Origin: Tipula vernalis
Taxonomy: Eukaryota > Arthropoda > Insecta > Diptera > Tipulidae
Reading direction: 5' to 3'
DNA: 64,000 bases
Assembly: GCA_958295665.1 (NCBI GenBank)
Contig: OY282560.1
Span: 267,021,168-267,085,167 of the forward strand
The notes under the pieces are model-generated. The model was not told the DNA's origin and searched no databases. It saw only the letters and a list, made by a program, of their open reading frames with translations. Position 1 is the stretch's first letter, and each line of letters begins with the position of its first letter. A program made the position numbers and the translations under genes. Shown in pieces: positions 1 through 10,031 of the stretch.

Positions 1-48
1 TAACATTTTATTAAGAGATTTTTTTAGTTGGACGTGTATATTTTTTAC

Positions 49-494
49 CTATATCAAATTCGACATCCAGCGGCGTTACTTGCAAACCTGCCATGAGACT
101 GCCATAGATAATGGGTGCAACTTTATGATTATTTCTCGATATAATCATAACAATATCAAATTCGCGGTAACCAAAGCCTTGCAAATGTTGTGCAACACGA
201 ATCGACTGTAATCTTAACTCATTTCGCGTTAATGAAACACTATTGTCCAAACAGACCTTGAATGAAAAAAATAAGAAAACTAATTTTCAACGCACGTTTA
301 AATTTTCGAACCTATGTAAATATTATAAGCCTAACCTGTCCGATATTATCTGGATTTTCACTTAAACCTCGTAATATTTTTTCGCCACACGATTCAAATT
401 TTACTTTGGCCAAATTCGGTGGATCAAGTGGACCACTCCAAGTTTTTGTTTCCGGATTATAACGAGTTGCAAAATTCATTGCCGTGGCAGACAT
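49..494 (-). CDS. 5' part of an AMP-binding adenylate-forming enzyme (luciferase/acyl-CoA ligase family)
   Basis: This family activates a carboxylic acid with ATP to an acyl-adenylate and usually passes it to CoA. Two exons are visible. Exon 1 is 494-336 (53 codons from an ATG at 494-492) and carries the N-terminal motif TWSGPLDPPNLA, followed by a GEKIL..LSENPDNIGQ segment. A 79-nt intron (335-257) has GT and AG ends. Exon 2 is 256-49 and reads VCLDNSVSLTRNEL, then ISRNNHKVAPIIYGSLMAG and TPLDVEFD, the standard N-terminal fold of insect 4-coumarate-CoA-ligase/luciferin-monooxygenase-like proteins. A second donor (aggtaaaaaa) ends exon 2 at 49. The remaining exons, including the P-loop and catalytic lysine regions, lie outside the window, so substrate and C-terminal targeting cannot be judged. 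I chose the ATG at 494 because it gives a continuous in-phase junction; a TTG lies upstream. Confidence 0.8.
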
Positions 495-1370
495 TTTTAT
501 CAATGAACGGTCGAGCGTATACTAAAGTGACGATGAAGGAAACTAGAATGATATTGCATCAAACTTGAAGATATGAAAAAGATGATTACGTGTTTTTGAT
601 AAATTATTGAGGTGATAATAACATATAGTTATTCAATTAATACCAATACATTGGAAAAAGCTGACGTATTGCAAATTATGTACTTGAAAATACTTCGCTG
701 TTATCTGGAGTAACGTGTAATATGGGAATATTTCATTCATCGACTATTATTTATATATAGTCAAACAAGTAGTGTTAGTGTCTGATAAATAATTACCATG
801 TAATAAAAATTATGCTTTTGATTGACAATACAGTCAGAGGTTTGGATCTACTTTTTAATTATAATAAAAACACTCAAAACAGCAGCAACTATAATCTATA
901 CCAACTATATATACATATATATTTATCTATAATGAAACAATAAAGCGAGGTTAAAAATATTATTTTGGTAAATCATGCTAAACATGTTTATGAGGGCTAA
1001 TCAAAATTTGAAAGAGAATAACCGTCCGAATCTGTCGTACAGTCACTGACTAAAAACAGTATTTGTAAGACTTTTTCTGTTTGTTAAGACTTTTGTGTTA
1101 GTTACGACCCATTTTGTATTCTACAAGTAATCTTAGCTGTCATTGGTCTTACAAAATAGTCTTGACGGTCTTAAAGGTCTAAATTTGACATTTCTCTTAT
1201 AGCAAAATGATATCGCTTTTACAACAAAGTGCCACCATAAATTGTGTATATCGACATAAAAACGTTTAAATATGTTTGTTTATATATTTTCCAATAGTGA
1301 AAATATCTCAAAATACAAATTAAATTCAAACATGAAGTTATTCTGGTATATTCCAGATATACTATACACT
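495..1370. other. Intergenic, no gene recognised
   Basis: AT-rich sequence upstream of the minus-strand AMP-binding gene. I found no convincing ORF, RNA gene or repeat match. The first 100 bases or so next to 494 should hold the promoter and 5' UTR of that gene, but no clear TATA element stands out. Confidence 0.5.
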
Positions 1371-1509
1371 GCGAGCATTGTGAAAAATAAATGTTTTTTT
1401 CAAACATCTCATTAGGCTAAAGCGACTGAACCTATATATTTCCTATAGAAGTTCAGTCGCTATAGCCTGATGAGATGATTGAAAAATGATTTAATTTTAC
1501 AATGCTCGC
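1371..1509. repeat. 139-bp hairpin (fold-back MITE-like) element
   Basis: The left arm (1371-1431) and right arm (1451-1509) are near-complementary: gcgagcattgt pairs with acaatgctcgc, and the inner arm agcgactgaac pairs with gttcagtcgct, with only a short loop. The motif cctgatgaga on the right arm recurs near 35698 (inverted) and 47490, so it may belong to a dispersed family. No target duplication was established. Confidence 0.65.
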
Positions 1510-1599
1510 ATACAAATTAAAGCTGAAAAACTAATGAAAAAGGAAAACATTGGTGTTTGACAGATATGTCTCCTCGCTGCTACTCGAACTGGTCTAATC

Positions 1600-2595
1600 T
1601 TTTTCATAGGTACGGAGGCATCACTTTGATTTTTTTGTGTTCTGTAAGCAGCGTTTGGCTGGTAAAATAAGTGCCACAACGACCACATACTCGACTTTGT
1701 ATTAAACTTATTATGGAAGAACAATATGTTAAATATTTTAATTGCTTATAAAGAGGAATAACCTGTTTATTGCTAGACGATTGAATTAAAGCAAATATTT
1801 GCAGTCTTTATAATTTTCACTAACTAATGGCACTGTTAAACATTTTTTACATGGACTGGAGCGGGTAAAAACATATCCTTAATAAATTTAAAATAGGAAT
1901 TTCGGCTTTCAGAACAACAATCTCTATTGTAAAACATTTTACTACCTACCATAAATATTGACTAATTTGTTCACGATTTGCAAACCAATCAGAGTTCTTT
2001 TCGGTTATATTTTTGGTCTTCATTTCCTTCAATAGGGAATCCGTCTATGTTTATCTCCGACCAAACTTCAGCCAAAGATTCGCCAGCATGTCTAAAATTG
2101 TGTTCTCTAAATCCAAATCTATAGTTGGCCCTCGAGAATTTAGGTATGATCCGAAATTTTCTTGAGGTAAAATTAAGTCAGACAATTCTCGACTGAGTGG
2201 TGCCATTCGGGACCATTTGTCACAACAAATAAACTATCTAAATTATTGTTGCAGTATCGCAGATTTTCGTCTGGCCCGCCATCTACGCTAGAAATACAAA
2301 TTGGTTTAACAAAACCCTTAAATTTCACCCTTAAAGCAGTTGAGGAATTATGTTTAGCTGAGCGTATTGCAACATATGTCGGCCCTGAAAATCTAACCGA
2401 ACCTGTTATTTAAATTCCTACATAAACAGATGGAATCAGCTTATGTTGCCGGTTAGTTGAACCATATACTACAGATGCAAGAGTAACGAAGCTTCTAGAT
2501 GTGCGACAGTCATTCCAATTGGCCTTGTCATTCTGGGAAATAAAACATACTTCGTTTGGTCCCAAAAATGTTGTTAATTCTTCCTGTTTGCTCAA
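1600..2595 (-). pseudogene. Decayed transposon-derived ORF (LGPNEV / DGGPDEN family)
   Basis: Read on the minus strand from 2595, the sequence gives FLGPNEVCFISQNDKA, a segment ending KLIPSVYVGI, then SVDGGPDENLRY and LDSLFVVTN. After shifts of frame it gives MAPLSRELSDLILPQ, NFRHAGESLAEVWSEI, DCCSESRNSYFKF with a following FLPAP, and near 1640 a CGRCGTYF..LLTEHKK zinc-finger-like piece. I recognise this order of motifs from a repetitive family of uncharacterised arthropod and cnidarian proteins that is probably transposon-encoded, but I cannot name its superfamily. There are at least two frameshifts and several stops, so it is non-functional. The order is collinear from 2595 to about 1600, which argues for a single decayed gene. 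Confidence 0.6.
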
Positions 2596-2850
2596 ATCAT
2601 AAATTTAATAGTTGACTTGTTGAGAATGTTTAACGCTTGCTGTTGGTCAGGGCTAGACAGAAACAACTAGATAGTTGTGTAGAAACTAATATTTATTCAA
2701 TAATTTATATGGTTTATATAGAGAAATATCGCTTATAAAACCATTGACTGTGCAAATCATAAATTTATATGATTATAAAGGTGAATGCACTAGTCAGCAT
2801 AATTAATATAAAAAACTTACATAACTAAGGTCATCAATAAAATAAAATAC
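2596..2850. other. Spacer without recognised gene
   Basis: AT-rich sequence between the decayed ORF and the first LTR. It ends in ATAC (2847-2850), the left target duplication of the solo LTR. Confidence 0.5.
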
Positions 2851-3610
2851 TGTGACGGTGACACCTAGTGTGTAATAGAATAAGTAAAACTAATAGCTCA
2901 ATGTTTTACTGTACTAAATGGAATTTTCCATGATAAAAATTGTTACGTAATAAGCGAGTTTTTTTATTCGCTCCGGATAGCTGCTATCGAGAGCCGTCAT
3001 TTTTATACGCCTAAATTTAAATTTGACGCGCTATTTATTGGTAAACTAAACTTATTTAACATCAAACTATCATTTTTAATTCAATTGTTTAGTGAAAACT
3101 TGATATAAAAAATATTTGGCTCTACCTATTTATACGGAGCGCTATCCGGAGGCACTTTTCATATGACGGCTCTCGATAGCAGCTATCCGGAGCGAATAAA
3201 AAAACACTACAAATGTTTCTACGCTATTCCAACTGGAAAAGTCGTGAACTTTCGAGAAGCTTGGTTTGTGTATATAAAAAGGCGAACAAGATCGAATTGG
3301 ATTATTCGTATTTGGAACGCGATAGAGTAAACTTGTAAGATTATGAGTAATATTTGGTAAGCGATAGTATAAAGATTAAAAGGAATTAAAAAGTGATTTA
3401 AAAAGTGTTGTAGTGCGATAAATAAAGTAAAAGTGATCAGTAAAATTTAAGAATAATTTATATAAAGTGATTTTGTGAATTTTTATTGATAAACTGTGTT
3501 GTAATAAATTTTGTGAAATAAATAAATTCGTTGGAGATAAATTAAATTGATTTTGTGTTATTCACAATCCAGTGATACAAACCTTATTTGACAAGGCAAA
3601 AAACGTAACA
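2851..3610 (+). mobile_element. Solo LTR of the Gypsy-like family, interrupted by a MITE
   Basis: It starts TGTGACGGTGACACC and ends AAAACGTAACA, the same ends as the full-length element at 3759-7248. It is flanked by a 4-bp duplication ATAC (2847-2850 and 3611-3614). Removing the 260-bp MITE at 2952-3211 leaves an LTR of about 500 bp. A strong TATA box lies in tgtatataaaaaggcg (about 3270). No internal coding region follows, so it is a solo LTR produced by LTR-LTR recombination. Confidence 0.9.
2952..3211. mobile_element. 260-bp MITE with perfect 43-bp inverted repeats
   Basis: Arms 2958-3000 and 3163-3205 are exact reverse complements over 43 bp (inner end gagagccgtcat / atgacggctctc). The element sits inside the solo LTR at a point where the three sister LTRs are uninterrupted (acgtaatgtttc), so the empty site is known. 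The flanks fit a 3-bp duplication AAT (2949-2951, 3212-3214), though the outermost bases pair poorly. A 3-bp duplication would suit the PIF/Harbinger group; this assignment is tentative. Confidence 0.85.
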
Positions 3611-3758
3611 ATACCATATGTGACATACGAGTAATTGCTCGTGTATTAACTTATGTAGATGTTGTTGTTGTACATGTTATATTTTATTGTTGATGTTGTT
3701 GTTGTTATAGTACAAAACACTTCCAAATACCTATTGTTGGTAACACAAAATTTTCCAT
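3611..3758. repeat. Spacer with GTT-rich simple repeat
   Basis: 148 bp between two LTR insertions, with two short GTT/GAT-GTT runs near 3662 and 3695. It is probably part of the sequence into which the LTR elements inserted; it ends CCAT, the target duplication of the next element. Confidence 0.5.
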
Positions 3759-4254
3759 TGTGACGGTGACACCTAGTGTGTAATAGAATAAGTAAAACTA
3801 ATAGCTCAATGTTTACTGTACTAAATGGAATTTTCCATGATAAAAATTGTTACGTAATGTTTCTACGCTATTCCAACTGGAAAAGTCGTGAACTTTCGAG
3901 AAGCTTGGTTTGTGTATATAAAAAGGCGAACAAGATCGAATTGGATTATTAGTATTTGGAACGCGATAGTGTAAAGTTGTAAGAATAAGTAATATTTGGA
4001 AAGCGATAGTATAAAGATTAAAAAGGAATTAAAAAGTGATTTAAAAAGTGTTTTTGTGCAAAATAAAAAGTAAAAGTGATCAGTAAAATTTGAGAATAAT
4101 TTATATAAAGTGATTTTGTGAATTTGTATTAATAAACTGTGTTGTAATAATTCTTGTGTGAAATAAATAAATTCGTTGGTGATAAATTAAATTGAATTGG
4201 TTTTATTCACAATCCAGTGATACGAACCTTATTTGACAAAGCAAAAACGTAACA
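3759..4254 (+). repeat. 5' LTR
   Basis: TG...CA ends (TGTGAC...GTAACA). A TATA box in tgtatataaaaaggcg lies at about 3914-3929, and an AATAAATAAATT poly(A)-signal-like stretch at about 4163. It should drive transcription of the ORF at 4297. Confidence 0.93.
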
Positions 4255-4296
4255 TTTGGTGACAGCGGTGGGATTGTGAATAAAAAGATAAAGAAA

Positions 4297-6741
4297 ATGA
4301 TTCTCAACGAATTAAAAGTTCCAGAATTAAAAAGAGAACTAGAGAAACGGGGTTTGGCTACTGATGGTACTAAAGCAGCTTTACAAGCGCGACTACGTGA
4401 GGCCATGCAGAACGAAGGGCTGGGCGCGGAACATTATGATTTTGGAGAGAAAGTAACGGATGCAGCAACCATAGAGCAGAAAGCAGAAGATAAACAACCG
4501 TTGGTCGAAAAGACACAAGAACATTCTGGAAGTTTCGATTTGTCGCAGTTAATAGCTGCTATGAACCAAATGACAGGACAGATGTGTCTCATGAAACAAC
4601 AAAACGAACGACAAATGGTGAAAATTGAGCAGTCAAACCAAGAAATTAAGAATGAAATGGAACAACAAAATGTGCGACAGTTGGAGACTATAAACCAGTC
4701 AAACGATGAAATAAAACGACAGATGGAACAACAAATAGAGAAAATTGAACAACCAATCCAGGAAATTGCAGATGGGCAAAAGAGAATGGACGAGAAACTT
4801 CTCGAATTATCTACTAACATACACGGCGAAGTAGAGAAGCTACAAATGGAGATTCAAAAGGTTGACGAAAAATTAGAAACGAAGGTTCAACATGTTGAAG
4901 AGAAATTGCAAACGGAGATTCAACAAGTTGTGGAAAAATTTCAACGTCTCGAGAAAGATCTAACTGATGTCAAGGCAAGTGGAACAACGACGCAAGTGGT
5001 ACAGACCGTTCAATCAGTTAAGTTAAAACCACCAAACTTCGACGGTACATCATCTTTCGGCATTTTCAAATTTCAATTTGAAACGGCAGCCAATCAAAAC
5101 CGTTGGAATGATGAACATCTTGTCGCAGCGTTAATAGTGGCCCTTAAAGGTGAAGCAGCGGAGGCCTTACAAACAATTCCGGAAAAAGATCGCAACAGTT
5201 ATCTCGAAATTATGAAGGCGCTGGATCGGAAGTACGGCAGTGACCACAAGCGTGAAATCTATCGAATGGAATTGAAAAGCCGCTACCAAAAGGGAGGAGA
5301 ATCACTTCAGGAATTTTCATCGGCAATCGAGCGATTAGTACATCTAGCACATACCAGTACATCGGCCGATTATATGGAAAGGCTAAAAATTGACACATTC
5401 ATTGACGGCATTCGAGATCCAGAGACACGCAGGGCGGTGATGTTGTCACCTAAAGCGACGTTCGCGGAAACCGTTGCGTTTCCGTTAACGATCGAGGCCG
5501 TGCAGAACTTCACCAGACCGTCATTAGTTAGGCGCCAAATGAACTCAGACAAGAACGGCAGCATGGAGCGAATGGTACCGACAGTCGGAAGAGGCAGGCT
5601 TAGGTGTTGGAAATGTGACAAGTTGGGTCACATCTCAATGGACTGTCGGAAAGTAATACATGGAGAGAGAAGATCGCCACCTTTTATGCGGGTAAAAACG
5701 GAACGGTCGGAACAAAGGTCTAGAAGCAGCGAGCGAAGATGTTGGGTATGTAACAGGATTGGCTACATCTCGCGAGATTGTTTGGAAGCAAGGGGAAAGC
5801 GGCACGGATCACCAACTTCTATGAAAAGAGCACTAAGAGGAGAGCAGGGATCGGATGAACGAATGGCAACAGTCGCTAAAGTGGAAAGGTTAGAAGTCAG
5901 TTTGAAGGAACCGAAGCTGGCTTCGCCGTCTGGTTGCCCCATAACATCCATCCCTGTTACGAGTGAAGCACGAGGCGGAAGCAGCGTCACAGTTATGGGC
6001 GGTGTTGATGGGAGGAGGTGTATTATTACGCTGGATACCGGAGCAACCCACACAATTGTTCGGAAAGATTTGATCGCAGGAGCAGTGCAGCTAGTTGATG
6101 GGTTAAAATTAAGAATGGCAAATGGGGAGAGTGCAATGATTAAAGGGAAAAAGATCGTGAGCATAAGGATCGGCGAAACTCTTTTCCCACACGAAGTTCT
6201 GGTCGCAGACATTGTGGACGAGGTCATTTTGGGAACGGACTTCATGAGGATGAATGGCTTTGTGTTGGATTTTGGACGAGGAATATTGAGCAGCGATAAC
6301 ATCGAGCTGAATCTTAAATTTAACGGTACGGATGTGACAGTAAGGCGAGTAACAATCAGTCATTGCGAGGAGCTGCCATCGAAATCTGAAACAATTGTTG
6401 AGGAAACCAAAGAACACCAGGTTAAGCAGACATTGGATAAGAAGGGCCGAGTTGTGCGAGTGTCGGGCGACTGGATGAGAACTCGATGTGCCATACGGGC
6501 AAATAACCAGGGCTTCCAGGAAGGGCAATTAGTATGGCTTCACAACCCGCAACGGAAAAAGGGATTATCACCGAAGCTGCAACCAGCATGGGAAGGACCT
6601 TATACTGTCATCACAAGGATGAACGACGTGGTTTATCGGATACGGAAGGGACATCGAGGTAAACCAAAGGTGGTGCATTTGGATAGGCTGGCCCTATACA
6701 GAGGAGGTGATTTGGGTCCTGTTCGGGACGAACAGGCTTAG
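4297..6741 (+). CDS. Gag-protease fused to integrase C-terminal module (RT-less)
   Basis: 814 residues from the ATG at 4297 (an in-frame GTG lies 21 nt upstream). Order: a SAP-like DNA-binding motif at residues 1-37 (LKVPELKRELEKRGL), a long glutamine/glutamate-rich coiled coil at about 85-225, a capsid-like Gag region from about 240, CCHC zinc knuckle 1 at 437-450 (CWKCDKLGHISMDC), knuckle 2 at 482-495 with the His replaced by Tyr (residue 490), aspartic protease with DTGA at 580-583 and the partner VILGTDFM motif, then from about 743 a GQLVWLHNP...WEGPY segment that is the GPY/F module at the C-terminus of Gypsy integrases. RT, RNase H and the integrase DDE core are absent, yet the frame is open throughout. 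The deletion joint is probably near residue 710-735. It likely makes particles that package its own RNA while using polymerase supplied in trans. Confidence 0.9.
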   Translation: MILNELKVPELKRELEKRGLATDGTKAALQARLREAMQNEGLGAEHYDFGEKVTDAATIEQKAEDKQPLVEKTQEHSGSFDLSQLIAAMNQMTGQMCLMKQQNERQMVKIEQSNQEIKNEMEQQNVRQLETINQSNDEIKRQMEQQIEKIEQPIQEIADGQKRMDEKLLELSTNIHGEVEKLQMEIQKVDEKLETKVQHVEEKLQTEIQQVVEKFQRLEKDLTDVKASGTTTQVVQTVQSVKLKPPNFDGTSSFGIFKFQFETAANQNRWNDEHLVAALIVALKGEAAEALQTIPEKDRNSYLEIMKALDRKYGSDHKREIYRMELKSRYQKGGESLQEFSSAIERLVHLAHTSTSADYMERLKIDTFIDGIRDPETRRAVMLSPKATFAETVAFPLTIEAVQNFTRPSLVRRQMNSDKNGSMERMVPTVGRGRLRCWKCDKLGHISMDCRKVIHGERRSPPFMRVKTERSEQRSRSSERRCWVCNRIGYISRDCLEARGKRHGSPTSMKRALRGEQGSDERMATVAKVERLEVSLKEPKLASPSGCPITSIPVTSEARGGSSVTVMGGVDGRRCIITLDTGATHTIVRKDLIAGAVQLVDGLKLRMANGESAMIKGKKIVSIRIGETLFPHEVLVADIVDEVILGTDFMRMNGFVLDFGRGILSSDNIELNLKFNGTDVTVRRVTISHCEELPSKSETIVEETKEHQVKQTLDKKGRVVRVSGDWMRTRCAIRANNQGFQEGQLVWLHNPQRKKGLSPKLQPAWEGPYTVITRMNDVVYRIRKGHRGKPKVVHLDRLALYRGGDLGPVRDEQA

Positions 6742-6752
6742 GTGAGGGGTAG

Positions 6753-7248
6753 TGTGACGGTGACACCTAGTGTGTAATAGAATAAGTAAAACTAATAGCT
6801 CAATGTTTACTGTACTAAATGGAATTTTCCATGATAAAAATTGTTACGTAATGTTTCTACGCTATTCCAACTGGAAAAGTCGTGAACTTTCGAGAAGCTT
6901 GGTTTGTGTATATAAAAAGGCGAACAAGATCGAATTGGATTATTAGTATTTGGAACGCGATAGTGTAAAGTTGTAAGAATAAGTAATATTTGGAAAGCGA
7001 TAGTATAAAGATTAAAAAGGAATTAAAAAGTGATTTAAAAAGTGTTTTTGTGCAAAATAAAAAGTAAAAGTGATCAGTAAAATTTGAGAATAATTTATAT
7101 AAAGTGATTTTGTGAATTTGTATTAATAAACTGTGTTGTAATAATTCTTGTGTGAAATAAATAAATTCGTTGGTGATAAATTAAATTGAATTGGTTTTAT
7201 TCACAATCCAGTGATACGAACCTTATTTGACAAAGCAAAAACGTAACA
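6753..7248 (+). repeat. 3' LTR
   Basis: Same length as, and in my reading identical to, the 5' LTR. The ORF stop is 11 nt upstream, with the purine-rich tract between. It ends GTAACA, followed by CCAT. Confidence 0.93.
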
Positions 7249-7258
7249 CCATTAATAT

Positions 7259-7758
7259 TGTGACGGTGACACCTAGTGTGTAATAGAAGAAGTTAAATGA
7301 ATAGCTCAATGTTTAACTGTACTAAAATGGAATTTTCCATGATAAAAATTGTTACGTAATGTTTCTACGCTATTCTAACTAGAAAAATCATGAGCTTTCG
7401 AGAAGTTTGGTTTGTGTATATAAAAAGGCGAACAAGATCGAATTGGATGATTAGTATTTGGAACACGATAGAGTGAACTTGTAGGAGTACTATTAGTATT
7501 TGGAAAGCGATAGAGTAAAGATTAAAAAGGAATTAAAAAGTGATTTAAAAAGTGTTGTAGTGCGAAATAACAATTATAAGTGTACAGTAAAATTTGAGAA
7601 TAATTTATATAAAGTGAATTTGTGAATTATAATTAATAAATTGTGTTGTAATAATTTTTGTGCTAAATAAATAAATTCGTTGGTGATAAATTGAATTGAG
7701 GTTGTTTTATTCACAATCCAGTGATATGAACCTTAATTGACAAGGCAAAAACGTAACA
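7259..7758 (+). mobile_element. Second solo LTR of the same family
   Basis: A 500-bp LTR, TGTGAC...GTAACA, flanked by the 4-bp duplication ATAT (7255-7258, 7759-7762). It differs from the young element at scattered positions (for example 'agaagaagttaaatg' near the start), so it is older. Only 10 bp separate it from the preceding element. Confidence 0.92.
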
Positions 7759-7762
7759 ATAT

Positions 7763-8310
7763 GTTGAGTGTGCAGATTATTTTGAGGTAAAAGCATATAG
7801 ATGTTTTATTCCCGAACAACGCAAAGTTATCATATCAAGAGACGTGACATTCTACAATGATGTTCAAATTCTAAATGTTGATATAAAGAAAACTGCTCAG
7901 TAACAGTTCAATAAAAAATTGGCAGTTGAAATTGAAATTTCTTAAATCAGGTGAAATAAGTGATATTATCTTAATTAATTCTGATAAGGAAGAGTTAAAT
8001 CAGGCAGCTGATAGTATAAATGAACCAGTTATTGATAACTCTAGCGAGTGAAATTATTAGGAATGACGTTCCACATCGACAATCGACTCAAACAACAAAA
8101 AGCGATCCGCCAAAATAGCGTTCCGGCTATATAGCGCAAAATAATAAATCAACATCATCTAATCAAGCGATAACCAATCAAGATAAAGAGTATTGGCTCA
8201 AGGCGATGGATTTTGAAATCAAATCCCTTCAAGATAATAACACGTGGGAAACTACCAGCTCAAAGAAAAGCAATCGGATACGAAATCTAAATTTGGATTA
8301 ATTGAAAGCA
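7763..8310 (+). pseudogene. Copia-type pol remnant
   Basis: Plus-strand fragments read KAYRCFIPEQRKVIISRDV, which is the integrase-to-RT junction motif of Copia polyproteins. Further on they read YWLKAMDFEIKSLQDNNTW, the opening of the Copia reverse transcriptase, followed by stops. Intervening frames are broken. The LTR insertions to the left sit in or beside this remnant. No Copia LTR was identified. Confidence 0.65.
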
Positions 8311-8489
8311 GCATGGATTAAGGAAGAGAACTGCACAATAAATAGTTTTCTCTAAACTATAAATATTAATCCATATTTATTTTTTAAATTAATTTGAGCT
8401 TATACGAACAATATCTTGTTTAGAAACACTGAACATAACATACTGGCGACGAGGATTTATATTCACGAATTATTTCCTCCATAAACAAA

Positions 8490-9470
8490 ATGGATAAAGA
8501 GCAATTTGAACAATTTGTGTAATTGATCAGCCGAAATAACGCTGCGCTTATGGAAACAGTAGGACAAGTGATACGGGTACAAAATCAAGATACAGATACC
8601 CAACAACAAACTCCGCAAAACTTAGATGAAAAGGAAGTTCGAAAAGTTAAAAAAAAATTTAAATGCGAGCGATATGTCGCATCTTCAACATCATCGGCAG
8701 AAAATTTTGTGGATGCCTTCGAGGCGCAATGTCGCATGAGAGGACTTAATAGTTCCAACACAGAACTATACGTGAACGCAAAACGCCATTTATTCCTGTG
8801 TTCATTGTCACCGGACACTCATCACGAACTTAAAGTGTCTTTTACGGATGCCACCACACCGTTCGAATAAAATACATACAAAACAATAATCGATCGTTTC
8901 TTTAATTTGTATACACACAAAACGACTCGAATTGTACGCACAAAAAAACACAATCCTTCGAACAATATGCAAACGAATTACGTGCAATTAGCCGTGACTG
9001 TGATTTTAAGAATCTCGATCGTCAATTATGCGATCGTTTCGCAACTGGCATTCGTCGTCAACATGCCGAAATCGAACTTCGACAGAGATGGCCGGATCTG
9101 AAAACAACACGTACAGTCAGAAACGCTGCAAATGAAGAAATGGAGACGATGGGCGAAGTGACATTTAAAGAAGTTTTCGAAGTGGTGCAGTCACGAGAAC
9201 GAGCAAAAAACGACGTATTAAAACCCAATGCAACAAACGGAAATCAAGAAAGTGTTAATAAAATACACGGAAAAAAACATCGAAACATGGAAACACAAAC
9301 ACTACACAACTTCCACAAAATTTATACGCAAATCATTGCAAACGTTGCGGTAAAGAGAGACACACAAACGACAGTACGTGTCCAGCAACAAATGTGATAT
9401 GCCATTCGTGCAGTCGAAGTGGTCACACTATGCGTCATGTTGCATTAAAACGGGCAGAGCGCAAATTTAT
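8490..9470 (+). pseudogene. Broken gag of the Gypsy element
   Basis: It starts MDKEQFEQFV at the ATG at 8490 but meets a stop after 10 codons. The same frame resumes at 8523 (LISRNNAALMETVGQVI...), then frames shift several times. Near 9330-9430 two zinc knuckles can be read (CKRCGKERHTNDSTC and CHSCSRSGHTMRH, the second missing its last Cys), which marks the nucleocapsid. Non-functional. Confidence 0.75.
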
Positions 9471-9599
9471 CAACAAGAAAAAAACAGTGGATATACCACA
9501 ACTGCAACACTCACCAAAGGTGATTCACGTAAGTCGGGAAACATTCACAAAATGGCGGCAACGTCCACAGCTGACAGTAACAGCAATAACAGTGATGAT

Positions 9600-9974
9600 G
9601 GCAGTGTTTTCATTTACACTGTAAATCATGTTACTAAAACAAGTAAGCGCATTGACATTCACGTCAATGGAATCAAAGCTACATTTGATTACGACTCTGA
9701 TGCATCACACTCCATCGTCGATGAACATCTCTGGAAACAAATAGGTCAACCAACGCTAATACAGGCACCTAAGCTGATGGCTTACGGCAGTCATCAATTA
9801 CAAACTCTGGGTCAGGCAGATGTACACGTAACCTACAACAACGAAATACTCAAATTACCAGTAATTGTCATGAAACAGGCAAAACCGTTTTTGTTTGGTT
9901 TACCATGGTGCGAAGCTTTCAACATGCCATTTCCCGCACACTTTTACTCGATTACAAACGCCGAATCACAATGA
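9600..9974 (+). pseudogene. Retroviral-type aspartic protease remnant
   Basis: The segment RIDIHVNGIKATFDYDSDASHSIV is the protease flap-to-active-site region. The catalytic D-T/S-G is changed to DSD, so the site should be dead. A partner motif near FLFGLPWCEAF follows. The frame ends at 9974, before the RT region at 10032. Confidence 0.75.
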
Positions 9975-10031
9975 TATAGGCAATTCATTTCAATGATATA
10001 GGCACCCCAAACACACACAGGGTTAGCAAAT

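Larger units (their letters stand above)
3759..7248 (+). mobile_element. Recently inserted non-autonomous Gypsy-like LTR retrotransposon
   Basis: A 3490-bp element with 496-bp LTRs (3759-4254 and 6753-7248) that I read as identical base for base. It is flanked by the 4-bp duplication CCAT (3755-3758, 7249-7252). A primer-binding-site-like TGGTGACAGCGG follows the 5' LTR at 4257, and a purine-rich ggtgaggggtag precedes the 3' LTR. The interior holds one long ORF with Gag, protease and the end of integrase only. Reverse transcriptase, RNase H and the integrase core are missing, so movement would need proteins from an autonomous relative. Identical LTRs imply a very young insertion. Confidence 0.93.

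Noticed and set aside
4434..4820. 128-codon minus-strand Cys/Ser-rich ORF
   Set aside because: Antisense of the glutamine/glutamate coiled coil of the Gag ORF.
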